In this document: one piece after another, positions 1 through 5,804 of the stretch
Layout: each line of letters opens with the position of its first letter
Numbering within the stretch: the stretch's first letter is position 1
Assembly (NCBI GenBank): GCA_946497585.1
Contig: CAMMLF010000066.1
Coordinates: 1-8,419 of the forward strand
Reading direction: 5' to 3'
DNA from: an uncultured Clostridium sp.
Lineage (GTDB): Bacteria; Bacillota; Clostridia; TANB77; CAG-508
DNA length: 8,419 nucleotides
Translations under genes and position numbers: made by a program
Notes under the pieces: generated by a model
What the model was told of the DNA's origin: nothing
What the model saw: only the letters and a program-made list of their open reading frames with translations
Database searches by the model: none

Positions 1-617
1 CCATCATTAACACTTCCAAGTGTAGCAAAGCATTCAGTAAAAGAATCAGCAAAATCTGAGAAAAAGTCTAGTAAAGTAATGTTATAAGTGTATCCTGTAA
101 CTCTTTCTGAAGTAGAGGCAATCTCATAATATTTAGAAGATAGCTGGTCTAGCATAGGGCTAGAATTGTTCAAAAAATATTTTGCATTGCATTTTGAAAT
201 TATTACATTACAAGTTGGTCTTATTTCAACATGGTTAATTAAAGTGTATAAGTATTCTCCAATTCCTTGCGAAGCTATTTCTTCTGAAAATACTATTGCT
301 TTGCAATGTGATAAATTCAATTCTTTACTTAAATAGGAATTGACTAAATTAACTCCAGATTCAAAGGAGTTACATTCAACACTAGTCACAATAGAGCTAG
401 AAGATTGGGATGAGCTTGAACCAGAAGAACCGCCTTCACTTCCAGATGGAAGGGCAATCTGAAAGCTAAGTTCTAATTTTCCAGTATCTTTAATATCGAA
501 ACCAACTGCGACTACATATGCTAAATTATCCATAGATGTTACAGAATTCATTCCGAATAATGTTATTAATATTAAAACAACTATAAGCATAAATACTAAT
601 ATTTTTTTCGCTTTCAA
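1..617 (-). CDS. gerAC: Spore germination protein GerAC family, 3' end beyond the window
   Basis: This is the third gene of a germinant-receptor operon; the C subunit acts at the outer face of the spore inner membrane with GerAA and GerAB. About 205 residues are visible of a family that is usually about 370-400 long. The start is TTG at 617-615: an in-frame TAG lies directly before it and an AGGAGG lies 10 nt upstream. Residues 5-22 form a hydrophobic anchor (ILVFMLIVVLILITLFGM), followed by DNLAYVVAVGFD and LELSFQIALP, which match the start of the GerAC N-terminal domain. The classical lipobox cysteine is missing: the residues after the hydrophobic stretch are NSVTSMDN. A Ser/Gly-rich loop (about residues 58-75) follows, then LSKELNLSHCKAIVFSEEIA, typical of the family. 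Family assignment rests on these motifs and on position after gerAA and gerAB. Subtype and germinant cannot be told. Confidence 0.85.
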   Translation of the reverse strand, partial: MKAKKILVFMLIVVLILITLFGMNSVTSMDNLAYVVAVGFDIKDTGKLELSFQIALPSGSEGGSSGSSSSQSSSSIVTSVECNSFESGVNLVNSYLSKELNLSHCKAIVFSEEIASQGIGEYLYTLINHVEIRPTCNVIISKCNAKYFLNNSSPMLDQLSSKYYEIASTSERVTGYTYNITLLDFFSDFADSFTECFATLGSVND

Positions 618-627
618 CTAATTCAAA

Positions 628-633
628 CCTCCT
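628..633 (-). promoter_or_regulatory. Ribosome binding site that fixes the TTG start of gerAC
   Basis: On the minus strand this reads AGGAGG, a full match to the anti-Shine-Dalgarno sequence, 10 nt before TTG at 617. The codon immediately before TTG is TAG in the same frame, so no start further upstream is possible. The next ATG is nine codons downstream and has no such site in front of it. Confidence 0.75.
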
Positions 634-724
634 TTTAATTTATAAATAAAAACTAACAAAATACATTTATAACTGAAATTTAACAATGAAATTATAAAAG
701 CTACAATAAATCCTATAAAATATT

Positions 725-1828
725 TTAGCTACGAATTGTAACCATACCTTTTTTATTTTTCTTCAAATATCCCAAAAGTAAGATGGCAAAACTCATTCCA
801 AATACAATAATTAAACATACATATTTATAAATAACATTTTCTGCAAATCTTATTTGTGCAATATTTTGAGGTATTAGTGTAACAATAAAAACTCCTAATC
901 CAATTAAAAATGCAGGAATATTTGAATTTTGCGTTTTCAAATTTTTGTTAGTAATTTTTAAGGTAAAGGCAAAAATTACTGATAAATATGAGAAAAATGT
1001 TAATACCCATATTAATATAAAGAATGCATCAACTCTTTGGAAAAATGTTCCGAATTGAATACTTCTAGTTATCATATATATAGAAAGTATTCCTTCTCCA
1101 CCAGTTGCGAAGGGAAATATTAAAATAAGTGCGGTAACACTTATAAATAGTATTAATCCTGACAATATTATTGAAGTTAATCCTATTTTCTTGGTATCCT
1201 TTGGCTCTTTATGATGAGACCTCAATAAAAATAAAAGAATGATTTGACCAAAAGCAAATATGTTTGTAGCGCCTAATATAAATGTATTATTTACTCCATA
1301 TCCTAAAACAGGAAAGAACCTTTCCGGTACAAAACGAACTGATAAAGCAAAGAATATTATTAAAATAGCTACAACAATAAATGGCAATATAATGGCATTT
1401 GTTCTACTTACATTTTTAAAGCCAAATTGATTTGCAATAAGTGCAATTAGTATAAATACTAGGCAAATAAGTGATGTAGGCATGTCTTGTAAATAAATTG
1501 TTTTTAATGTGTTAGCAAAGTTTAGTAAGAGTATTCCGCAAGTAAAGATAAAATATAATGTGTAAATAATTGAAACTATTTTTTTTAGAATACTACCACC
1601 AACAAATTCTGCCACATCTAGAATGTCTTTACCTTGAAATGAAGAAAAGAGTTTATTAAAAACTAAAAATATGATTACAGCAAGGACGGTAATGTAAATA
1701 ACATTGAGTGGTCCGCTAGATGCAGTAGAACCTAATATTTCATTAGGCAGGTTAAGTAAAATATGACTTATAATAACAATTAAGGTAAGGGATATTGATT
1801 CTACAAAACCAATTTTGTTATTATTCAT
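725..1828 (-). CDS. gerAB: Spore germination protein GerAB (amino-acid permease-like membrane subunit)
   Basis: This is the integral membrane B subunit of a GerA-type germinant receptor. It belongs to the amino acid-polyamine-organocation transporter superfamily, and in characterised receptors this subunit binds the germinant. The protein is 367 residues, the normal family length, and ends in TAA. Ten hydrophobic segments can be placed at about 11-28, 41-60, 82-103, 117-134, 143-164, 183-203, 216-239, 265-290, 303-320 and 333-354. Family-like stretches include the region around PFATGGEG (239-246), RSIQFGTFFQRVDAFFILIW (255-274) and a basic C-terminal tail (KKNKKG). The ATG is preceded by AAAGGAGT with about 10 nt spacing. 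The gene lies 72 nt after gerAA and 107 nt before gerAC, so the three are very likely one transcript. No defects were seen. Confidence 0.93.
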   Translation of the reverse strand: MNNNKIGFVESISLTLIVIISHILLNLPNEILGSTASSGPLNVIYITVLAVIIFLVFNKLFSSFQGKDILDVAEFVGGSILKKIVSIIYTLYFIFTCGILLLNFANTLKTIYLQDMPTSLICLVFILIALIANQFGFKNVSRTNAIILPFIVVAILIIFFALSVRFVPERFFPVLGYGVNNTFILGATNIFAFGQIILLFLLRSHHKEPKDTKKIGLTSIILSGLILFISVTALILIFPFATGGEGILSIYMITRSIQFGTFFQRVDAFFILIWVLTFFSYLSVIFAFTLKITNKNLKTQNSNIPAFLIGLGVFIVTLIPQNIAQIRFAENVIYKYVCLIIVFGMSFAILLLGYLKKNKKGMVTIRS

Positions 1829-1900
1829 AAAATATTAACTCCTTTCTTAATATTTGCTTTTTTTAAATAATTTTTAAGCATATAATTTTCGAAAATAATA

Positions 1901-3583
1901 TTAATTTTTCTCTCTCCACTTCATACTTATATTATCTTGAACAGTAGTTCTTTTGGTATTTAAAAAGTCTGACCTTTTTTCTCTTTTCCATACAGGCTTT
2001 AGTAAATAGCTATTATTTCTAATATTTGTCTTAGGCATATATGGAGAAAGGTAAGGCACTCCAAAAGATTTTAGAGAACATAGTGTAATTAAGTGTATAA
2101 ATAAGCCAACACCAATTCCTAAGAATCCACAAAGAGAACCTAGAAGTGTATAAGCAAATCTTGCAATTCTTAAGTGAAAGCCAAGTGAAAAATCCGGTAT
2201 GGCAAATGATGAAATTGCTGTAATTGCAATTATAATTATTAATATTGGAGAAACAATACTTGCTGAAACTGCAGCTTCTCCTAAAACCAGAGCACCAACA
2301 ATACCAACAGTTGAACCAAGAGGAGAAGGAACTCTAAGGCCAGCTTCTCTTATTAATTCAAAAGAAAGTTCCATTATAAGAATTTCTACTAAAATAGGAA
2401 AAGGAACGTTTACACGGGATGCTACAATTGAATATAATAATTCAGTAGGCAAAAGTTCTCTATGATAGATTGTTATTGCCAAATAAAGTCCCGGCAAAAG
2501 TAAAGTTATAAAAAAGGCAATTCCTCTAATAATTTTTAGTAAATTTGCAAAATGATAGTTTAAATTAACATCTTCCCCAGACGATATAAAATCAAAAAGC
2601 GTAACGGGAAGTATAAGTGCATAAGGTGAACCATTATAAATGATAATCACTCTACCTTGTAATAAATATGAGCAAGCTTTATCTGCTCTTTCAGTAGTCA
2701 TTATTTCAGGTAAAGTAGTTTCAGGGTCATCTTTAATAAGCTGAATGAGTTCACTACTAGAAAGAACATAATCAACATCAAGGTTATTTAATCTATATTT
2801 TGTTTCAGAAACTAAGCTAGAATTTGCAATATCTTTAATATAGCAAACAGCACAGTTATTTTTATTTGTTTTTCCAATTGTAATATTTTCAATAATCAAA
2901 TTTTCATTATTTATATTTCTTCTAATCATAGAAGTATTAGTTCTAAGGTTTTCAACAAAGGCCTCTTGAGAGCCTCGAACGCTTGGCTCATTTTTAGGCT
3001 CAGAAATACTTCTTTGCGCAAACTTCTTTATATCTATATCAAAAGCAAAATTAATTGTATCAACAAATAATGCACAATCGCCGGAATTAACATTTTTTAC
3101 TAATTCATCAAAAGATGAAATCTTTTTCACACTATTTTGAGGAAGCAAACATTCATAAATGTAATCAGTAATATTAAATCTTTTAACTTTTCTGACACTA
3201 ATATTTGTAGCAATAGCTTCTGACACAATTTGAGGGTCGTTATTTTGATTTGAAAAATTTTTAAGCATAAGAGGATTTAATATAAAATCATTTATAGAAG
3301 TTGTGTCAACTAAACCATCAATATATATGATAAAAGCTTTGAATTGTTTGCCCTTAGCGTTTAGCATAAATTCTCTTATTTTTATATCGGAATTAATCAA
3401 AACATTATATCTAGACTTAATGTAATCTAAATTTACATCAAGGCTAGGATAAATGCTTTGATTTTTTAATAAATCTTCTGGCTGTGATTCACTAGAATTT
3501 TCTTTAGAAATACTAAAATCATAGCTTTCTTGATTTTTGGTAAGTACATTAAAAAATTCTTTTACTTTTTCAATAAACTTCAT
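1901..3583 (-). CDS. gerAA: Spore germination protein GerAA
   Basis: This is the A subunit of the germinant receptor, with a large hydrophilic N-terminal domain and a membrane domain. It sits in the spore inner membrane and in characterised systems takes part in ion release on germination. The protein is 560 residues. The soluble part covers about 1-345. It holds IREF (69-72), the hallmark EPSVRGSQEAFVENLRTNTS (199-218) followed by MIRR, and GRVIIIYNGSPYALILPVTL (310-329). Membrane segments follow at about 350-372, 394-412, 424-442, 444-462 and 476-505, with HRELLPTELL (374-383) and REAGLRVPSPLG (412-423) conserved. A basic tail (521-560) ends the protein, as is usual. The start ATG has a GAGGA only 3 nt upstream, a tight but usable site. 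It leads the operon gerAA-gerAB-gerAC, and transcription is expected in the forespore. The gene looks intact. Confidence 0.95.
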   Translation of the reverse strand: MKFIEKVKEFFNVLTKNQESYDFSISKENSSESQPEDLLKNQSIYPSLDVNLDYIKSRYNVLINSDIKIREFMLNAKGKQFKAFIIYIDGLVDTTSINDFILNPLMLKNFSNQNNDPQIVSEAIATNISVRKVKRFNITDYIYECLLPQNSVKKISSFDELVKNVNSGDCALFVDTINFAFDIDIKKFAQRSISEPKNEPSVRGSQEAFVENLRTNTSMIRRNINNENLIIENITIGKTNKNNCAVCYIKDIANSSLVSETKYRLNNLDVDYVLSSSELIQLIKDDPETTLPEIMTTERADKACSYLLQGRVIIIYNGSPYALILPVTLFDFISSGEDVNLNYHFANLLKIIRGIAFFITLLLPGLYLAITIYHRELLPTELLYSIVASRVNVPFPILVEILIMELSFELIREAGLRVPSPLGSTVGIVGALVLGEAAVSASIVSPILIIIIAITAISSFAIPDFSLGFHLRIARFAYTLLGSLCGFLGIGVGLFIHLITLCSLKSFGVPYLSPYMPKTNIRNNSYLLKPVWKREKRSDFLNTKRTTVQDNISMKWREKN

Positions 3584-3606
3584 AAATCCTCACTTAATAA
3601 TTTATA

Positions 3607-3632
3607 AAATATAGGCAAGTTTTCCTATATTT
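3607..3632 (-). repeat. Inverted repeat in the leader of the gerA operon
   Basis: AAATATAGG (3607-3615) and CCTATATTT (3624-3632) are perfect 9-base arms around an 8-base loop. The repeat lies 24 bases upstream of the gerAA start. It could be an operator or a leader hairpin. There is no T-tract next to it on the minus strand, so it is not a good intrinsic terminator. Confidence 0.5.
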
Positions 3633-3642
3633 AAGTCTAATT

Positions 3643-3672
3643 ATTTTACAGTTTTGCATTTTTAATTTGCAA
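3643..3672 (-). promoter_or_regulatory. Possible promoter of the gerA operon
   Basis: On the minus strand TTGCAA (3672-3667) and TAAAAT (3648-3643) are separated by 18 bases, an acceptable -35/-10 pair about 60 bases before gerAA. Germination operons are normally read by forespore sigma-G. I looked for the sigma-G pattern (TGnATR, 17-18 bases, CATnnTA) in 3584-3800 and found no convincing match, so this assignment is weak. Confidence 0.25.
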
Positions 3673-3830
3673 TTCTTTATTAGATTTTCCTAATTTTGAA
3701 AAATTATACAAATATTAATTAGATTTTAAAGAAGTAAAAGCAAAAATGAAAGAACCATTAGAGTATGAATGTGTAGTAGAAGAAATATTTTAGCCGAGCA
3801 AATTGTAATGAAAATGTAATATAAAATTAC

Positions 3831-3859
3831 TTGACTAAAAATAGGCGTAAGTGTAAAAT
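3831..3859 (+). promoter_or_regulatory. Sigma-A-like promoter in the divergent intergenic region
   Basis: TTGACT (3831-3836) and TAAAAT (3854-3859) are separated by exactly 17 bases, close to the vegetative consensus. Initiation would fall near 3866. No gene with a ribosome binding site follows before the terminator at 4015-4066, so this promoter either makes an untranslated RNA or is a relic. Confidence 0.45.
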
Positions 3860-3957
3860 GAAAATGGAAATTAAAAATTGCAAGGTCAGATTTGGAAAAA
3901 TAAAAATTTAAAAATGGAGAATAAAATGAATGAAAATTGCTGAAACCCTTGGGGCTG

Positions 3958-3974
3958 TATATATATATATATAT
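3958..3974. repeat. (TA)n simple sequence tract
   Basis: Seventeen bases of strictly alternating T and A (about eight and a half units) lie in non-coding DNA between the divergent gerA operon and the pilin-like gene. Such tracts can change length by slippage. No gene's -10/-35 spacing depends on this one, so an effect on expression is not evident. Confidence 0.7.
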
Positions 3975-4014
3975 TGTAAGATTTAATCAAATATATTTAA
4001 GTAAACATAGAGAT

Positions 4015-4066
4015 AAAACTATGCTTTTTAGACGTATTTAAAATTGTCTAATTAGCATAGTTTTTT
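4015..4066 (+). terminator. Intrinsic terminator upstream of the pilin-like gene
   Basis: AAAACTATGCT (4015-4025) pairs perfectly over 11 bases with AGCATAGTTTT (4054-4064). Inside, after a small 2x2 internal loop, TTAGAC (4028-4033) pairs with GTCTAA (4046-4051). Six T residues (4061-4066) close it on the plus strand. No annotated plus-strand gene precedes it within the window, so it either ends a small RNA started near 3866 or insulates the following promoter. Confidence 0.7.
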
Positions 4067-4091
4067 AATACACAAATGCAATTAAAAACAA

Positions 4092-4120
4092 TTGCAAAAT
4101 AAAAACTTTTATGGTATAAC
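4092..4120 (+). promoter_or_regulatory. Sigma-A promoter of the pilin-like gene
   Basis: TTGCAA (4092-4097), a 17-base spacer and TATAAC (4115-4120), with TG one base before the -10 hexamer (extended -10). Transcription would begin near 4127, giving a leader of about 46 nt to the ATG at 4173. The site lies 26 bases after the terminator, so the gene appears to be its own transcription unit. Confidence 0.65.
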
Positions 4121-4172
4121 ATAAAAAACGAATTATTGGTGATAATATTAAACAAATGAAAGGAGACATAAA

Positions 4173-5510
4173 ATGCACGATGAGAAAAATCAAAAAGAAT
4201 CAGCAGTAATAACGGTTGCATCAAAAAGAAATTCAAAAGAGGGGAGAAAAACGATGGAAAATAAAAGTTTAAACATTAATGATGAAAGCTCAAAAAAACG
4301 TACAAAACTTACAGTACACGAAGTAGCAAAAGGTATGCAAGGTATAACACTAATAGCGTTAGTAGTAACAATAATAGTCCTTTTGATATTAGCGGGAATA
4401 GCACTTAACCTTACAATAGGACAAAATGGAATATTTAGTAGAGCGCAAACAGCAGCAAATACGTGGAGAAACGCAGAAAGTAATGAACAGTTAGCAATGG
4501 GCGAACTAGAAGATTGGATGGCAGGATATCTGGAAGGAAACGGAGGAACAGAAGTGCCAGCAGAAGGAACATTAGTAAGAATGTTCTTAAATGCAGAGGC
4601 AGATGGATGTGATGGAACAAGTTGCACAGACCCAGAAAATCATTTGCACGTAGGAGATTACCTATCATTAAATACACCAACAAGTGGTTCATCAGATGTA
4701 GCAACTTCAGCTCTAACAGGATATAGCTCAAACCAAACATATACAATAAGTAGCACAAAAAATAATAACATAAGATGGAGAGTTTTAGGGGTAGATAGTA
4801 CAACAGGCGGAATAAAGCTAATAATGGAAACACCATTGGAGTCAGATAATGCAGATGGGTTACTATATATGTATGGAGCTCAAAGTTACGAGACAGGCTA
4901 CTTAGTACCAGACCAAATAAGTGAAGAATTATTTGGAAATATGCAATATGTAGAAGAAGCAAGAAGTATGAAAGTAGAAGACATGAATGAACTATTTCAT
5001 ATGGCAAACAGTGAGATAGGAGAATATGATTGGTTTTCATTGGAAAATGGTACAGGAGCAGATTATGGAGAAACATATTCATATGACAATGCATATACAC
5101 CATCAAGTTATTTAGCTGAGAAAAATGCAGGTAAACCAGAGGGAACACGAGCAGGAACAATAACAGGAACAGTAGATGGATATTACTATGCAGTAGTGCC
5201 ACAAGATATGGGAGAAGTAGGAAGGTCATATAAAATAGCAGATAACCAAACAGAGTATGAATTAATATTTGGTAGCGAAAGTTCGCAAATGCCAGTATGC
5301 TTCCTTTCGTCTCGTGGGGTCGTTTCGAACTCTAGCATTGCGAGCTTCGGTCCCGGAGCGGTTGCGACTGATTGGGGGATTGGCCTTGTGTATAGCGGCG
5401 GCTACGACTTATTCTACTCGGACGGTGACGAGTATGATTACGGTGCCTGCGTGCGTTCCGTAGTTTCTCTAGAATCTGGAGTCACAATACAGCAAGTGCC
5501 AAAAGAGTAA
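4173..5510 (+). CDS. Type IV pilin-like surface protein with a hypervariable C-type-lectin-like C-terminus (putative DGR target)
   Basis: The protein is 445 residues. A long polar, basic leader (1-57) ends in KGMQG, followed by ITLIALVVTIIVLLILAGIA, the class III signal and pilin helix seen in clostridial prepilin-like proteins; cleavage is expected at G57/I58. The usual Glu at mature position 5 is Ala, as is common in this clostridial group. Next come GQNGIFSRAQTAAN and an Ala/Glu-rich helix (about 84-122), a Gly/Thr/Ser-rich spacer, and from about 160 a globular domain with NNIRWRVLGVD (198-208), resembling the DUF6273-type fold. It ends in CFLSSRG (376-382) through CVRSVVSL (426-433), the closing motif of formylglycine-enzyme/C-type-lectin-like domains. 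Codons 377-432 differ sharply in composition from the rest (see the variable-region entry). The start at 4173 has AAAGGAG 7 nt upstream; a second start at 4254 is also plausible. Expected role: surface-displayed binding protein or minor pilin. Ligand unknown. Confidence 0.8.
   Translation: MHDEKNQKESAVITVASKRNSKEGRKTMENKSLNINDESSKKRTKLTVHEVAKGMQGITLIALVVTIIVLLILAGIALNLTIGQNGIFSRAQTAANTWRNAESNEQLAMGELEDWMAGYLEGNGGTEVPAEGTLVRMFLNAEADGCDGTSCTDPENHLHVGDYLSLNTPTSGSSDVATSALTGYSSNQTYTISSTKNNNIRWRVLGVDSTTGGIKLIMETPLESDNADGLLYMYGAQSYETGYLVPDQISEELFGNMQYVEEARSMKVEDMNELFHMANSEIGEYDWFSLENGTGADYGETYSYDNAYTPSSYLAEKNAGKPEGTRAGTITGTVDGYYYAVVPQDMGEVGRSYKIADNQTEYELIFGSESSQMPVCFLSSRGVVSNSSIASFGPGAVATDWGIGLVYSGGYDLFYSDGDEYDYGACVRSVVSLESGVTIQQVPKE
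4239..4256 (+). promoter_or_regulatory. Second ribosome binding site and start (ATG 4254) inside the pilin-like gene
   Basis: GAGGGGAG (4239-4246) lies 7 nt before an in-frame ATG at 4254 (Met28 of the long form). Initiation here would give a 29-residue pre-pilin leader instead of 56 residues before Gly57. Either start, or both, could be used; the upstream site has the slightly better match. Confidence 0.4.
5301..5470 (+). other. Putative DGR variable region (VR) at the 3' end of the pilin-like gene
   Basis: By eye, 5301-5460 is about 57% G+C and only about 13% A, while the same gene at 5101-5160 is about 43% A. The change occurs within one reading frame and one protein domain. Codons such as TCG, GCG, CGT, GGC and GGG cluster here and are rare elsewhere in the window, and almost all codons end in C, T or G. 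Many positions are of the NNY type (GGC, TAC, GAC, GCC, TAT, GAT, ATT) expected when AAY codons of a template are mutagenised at adenines. The tract encodes FLSSRG through CVRSVVSL, the C-terminal ligand-binding part of a C-type-lectin-like fold, where known DGR variable regions lie. A nearly A-free stretch at about 5447-5470 is a candidate initiation-of-mutagenic-homology end. The template repeat and reverse transcriptase are not in this window, so the call is inference from composition, position and fold. Confidence 0.7.
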
Positions 5511-5520
5511 GAAAATTAGT

Positions 5521-5544
5521 AAATATGTTACAAAATTGTAATAT
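5521..5544. repeat. 24-base direct repeat, copy 1, with operator-like palindrome
   Basis: The sequence is identical to 5710-5733. Its core TTACAA-AA-TTGTAA is an inverted repeat; with flanking bases the arms are 9 long with one mismatch. Similarity continues a few bases to the left (AGTAAATATG here, AGTAAAATATG in copy 2). This copy begins 10 bases after the pilin-like gene's stop. Confidence 0.75.
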
Positions 5545-5561
5545 GAGTGTTAAAATCTAAC

Positions 5562-5618
5562 TGTCAATAGGGACGCTCCTGTTTGACACAATGTGTCAAT
5601 AGGGACGCTCCTGTTTGA
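5562..5618. repeat. Two tandem 25-base REP-like units
   Basis: The 25-base unit, beginning TGTCAATAGGGACGCTCCTG and ending TTTGA, occurs exactly at 5562-5586 and 5594-5618 (period 32). Each unit is itself weakly dyadic (TCAA, GGGA, TCCT, TTGA). The junction makes a perfect 17-base palindrome, TTGACACA-A-TGTGTCAA, at 5583-5599. From memory, GGGACG-centred palindromes of this kind are scattered in Firmicute genomes and resemble REP elements mobilised by IS200-like (RAYT) transposases. No transposase is present here. Confidence 0.75.
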
Positions 5619-5713
5619 TTTTACTTTGGGACGGTCCTTTTCGTAAAATATTTTCCGTTGGGGACGGTGCAAAACGTAAAATTTTACGAAAAGGACCGTC
5701 CCAAAAGTAAAAT
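5618..5713. repeat. REP/MITE-like element with 32/33-base inverted repeat
   Basis: The left arm (5618-5649, beginning ATTTTACTTTGGGACGGTCC) and the right arm (5681-5713, beginning ATTTTACGAAAAGGACCGTC) are reverse complements except for one extra T. The 31-base spacer contains a third GGGGACGGT (5660-5668), apparently a decayed copy of the arm, and CGTAAAATTTTACG (5675-5688) is a perfect 14-base palindrome at the inner edge of the right arm. The transcript would fold into a very stable hairpin that may help end the pilin-like mRNA. No open reading frame lies inside. Confidence 0.8.
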
Positions 5714-5733
5714 ATGTTACAAAATTGTAATAT
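5710..5733. repeat. 24-base direct repeat, copy 2, upstream of the FIST promoter
   Basis: This is the second exact copy of the repeat at 5521-5544, overlapping the last 4 bases of the REP-like right arm. It ends 8 bases before the -35 hexamer at 5742. Its dyad (TTACAA-AA-TTGTAA) is therefore well placed to bind a regulator of the FIST-gene promoter, or it may be a footprint of the insertion of the intervening block. Confidence 0.7.
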
Positions 5734-5741
5734 TAAATTTG

Positions 5742-5770
5742 TTGAAAAAAATCGAAATTTAAAATATAAT
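5742..5770 (+). promoter_or_regulatory. Sigma-A promoter of the FIST/aldehyde dehydrogenase unit
   Basis: TTGAAA (5742-5747), a 17-base spacer and a perfect TATAAT (5765-5770). Transcription should begin near 5777, giving a leader of about 28 nt to the start at 5805. The ATG at 5769 lies within the -10 hexamer and so cannot be the start on this transcript. Confidence 0.8.
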
Positions 5771-5788
5771 GAAGAAAATATTGATACG

Positions 5789-5795
5789 AAGGAGG
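5789..5795 (+). promoter_or_regulatory. Ribosome binding site of the FIST gene
   Basis: AAGGAGG, a full-strength site 9 nt before ATG 5805. It decides the start in favour of 5805 over the in-frame ATG at 5769, which lies upstream of the site. Confidence 0.85.
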
Positions 5796-5804
5796 AAAAT
5801 ATTT

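Larger units (their letters stand above)
3866..4066 (+). ncRNA. Candidate small RNA of about 200 nt, inferred from promoter and terminator
   Basis: The stretch is bracketed by a promoter-like pair (TTGACT, 17 bases, TAAAAT) and a strong intrinsic terminator. The only open frames inside are tiny (nine to seventeen codons) and lack good ribosome binding sites. It contains the (TA)n tract and the motif AAACCCTTGGGGCTG at 3942-3956. I do not recognise an Rfam family. The 5' end is predicted only, and the tract may instead be the remains of a lost gene. Confidence 0.28.

Noticed and set aside
2199..2465. Plus-strand open frame inside gerAA
   Set aside because: It is opposite the conserved gerAA membrane region and has no recognisable protein features of its own.
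3942..3956. AAACCCTTGGGGCTG as an integrase attachment site
   Set aside because: It is a single occurrence with no integrase or tRNA nearby, so there is no support for an att site.
4435..5229. Long antisense open frame opposite the pilin-like gene
   Set aside because: It is very Leu/His-rich with no family motifs, and arises from the A-rich codon use of the sense gene.
5301..5470. GC-rich patch explained by horizontal transfer of a gene piece
   Set aside because: The change begins and ends inside one domain of one intact frame and consists mainly of adenine loss, which fits template-directed adenine mutagenesis better than import of foreign DNA.
5562..5713. CRISPR-like spacing of short repeats
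   Set aside because: There are only two exact units with a 7-base gap, no spacers of regular 30-40 bases and no cas genes. The dyads and inverted arms fit REP/MITE-like DNA instead.
5769..5804. Twelve-codon longer N-terminus of the FIST protein starting at ATG 5769
   Set aside because: That ATG overlaps the TATAAT hexamer and lies upstream of the AAGGAGG site, which is correctly spaced for ATG 5805.
5511..5804. A DGR reverse transcriptase or template repeat next to the variable region
   Set aside because: The interval after the pilin-like gene holds only repeats and a promoter, followed by FIST and aldehyde dehydrogenase. No reverse transcriptase motif and no second copy of the variable tract was found in the window.
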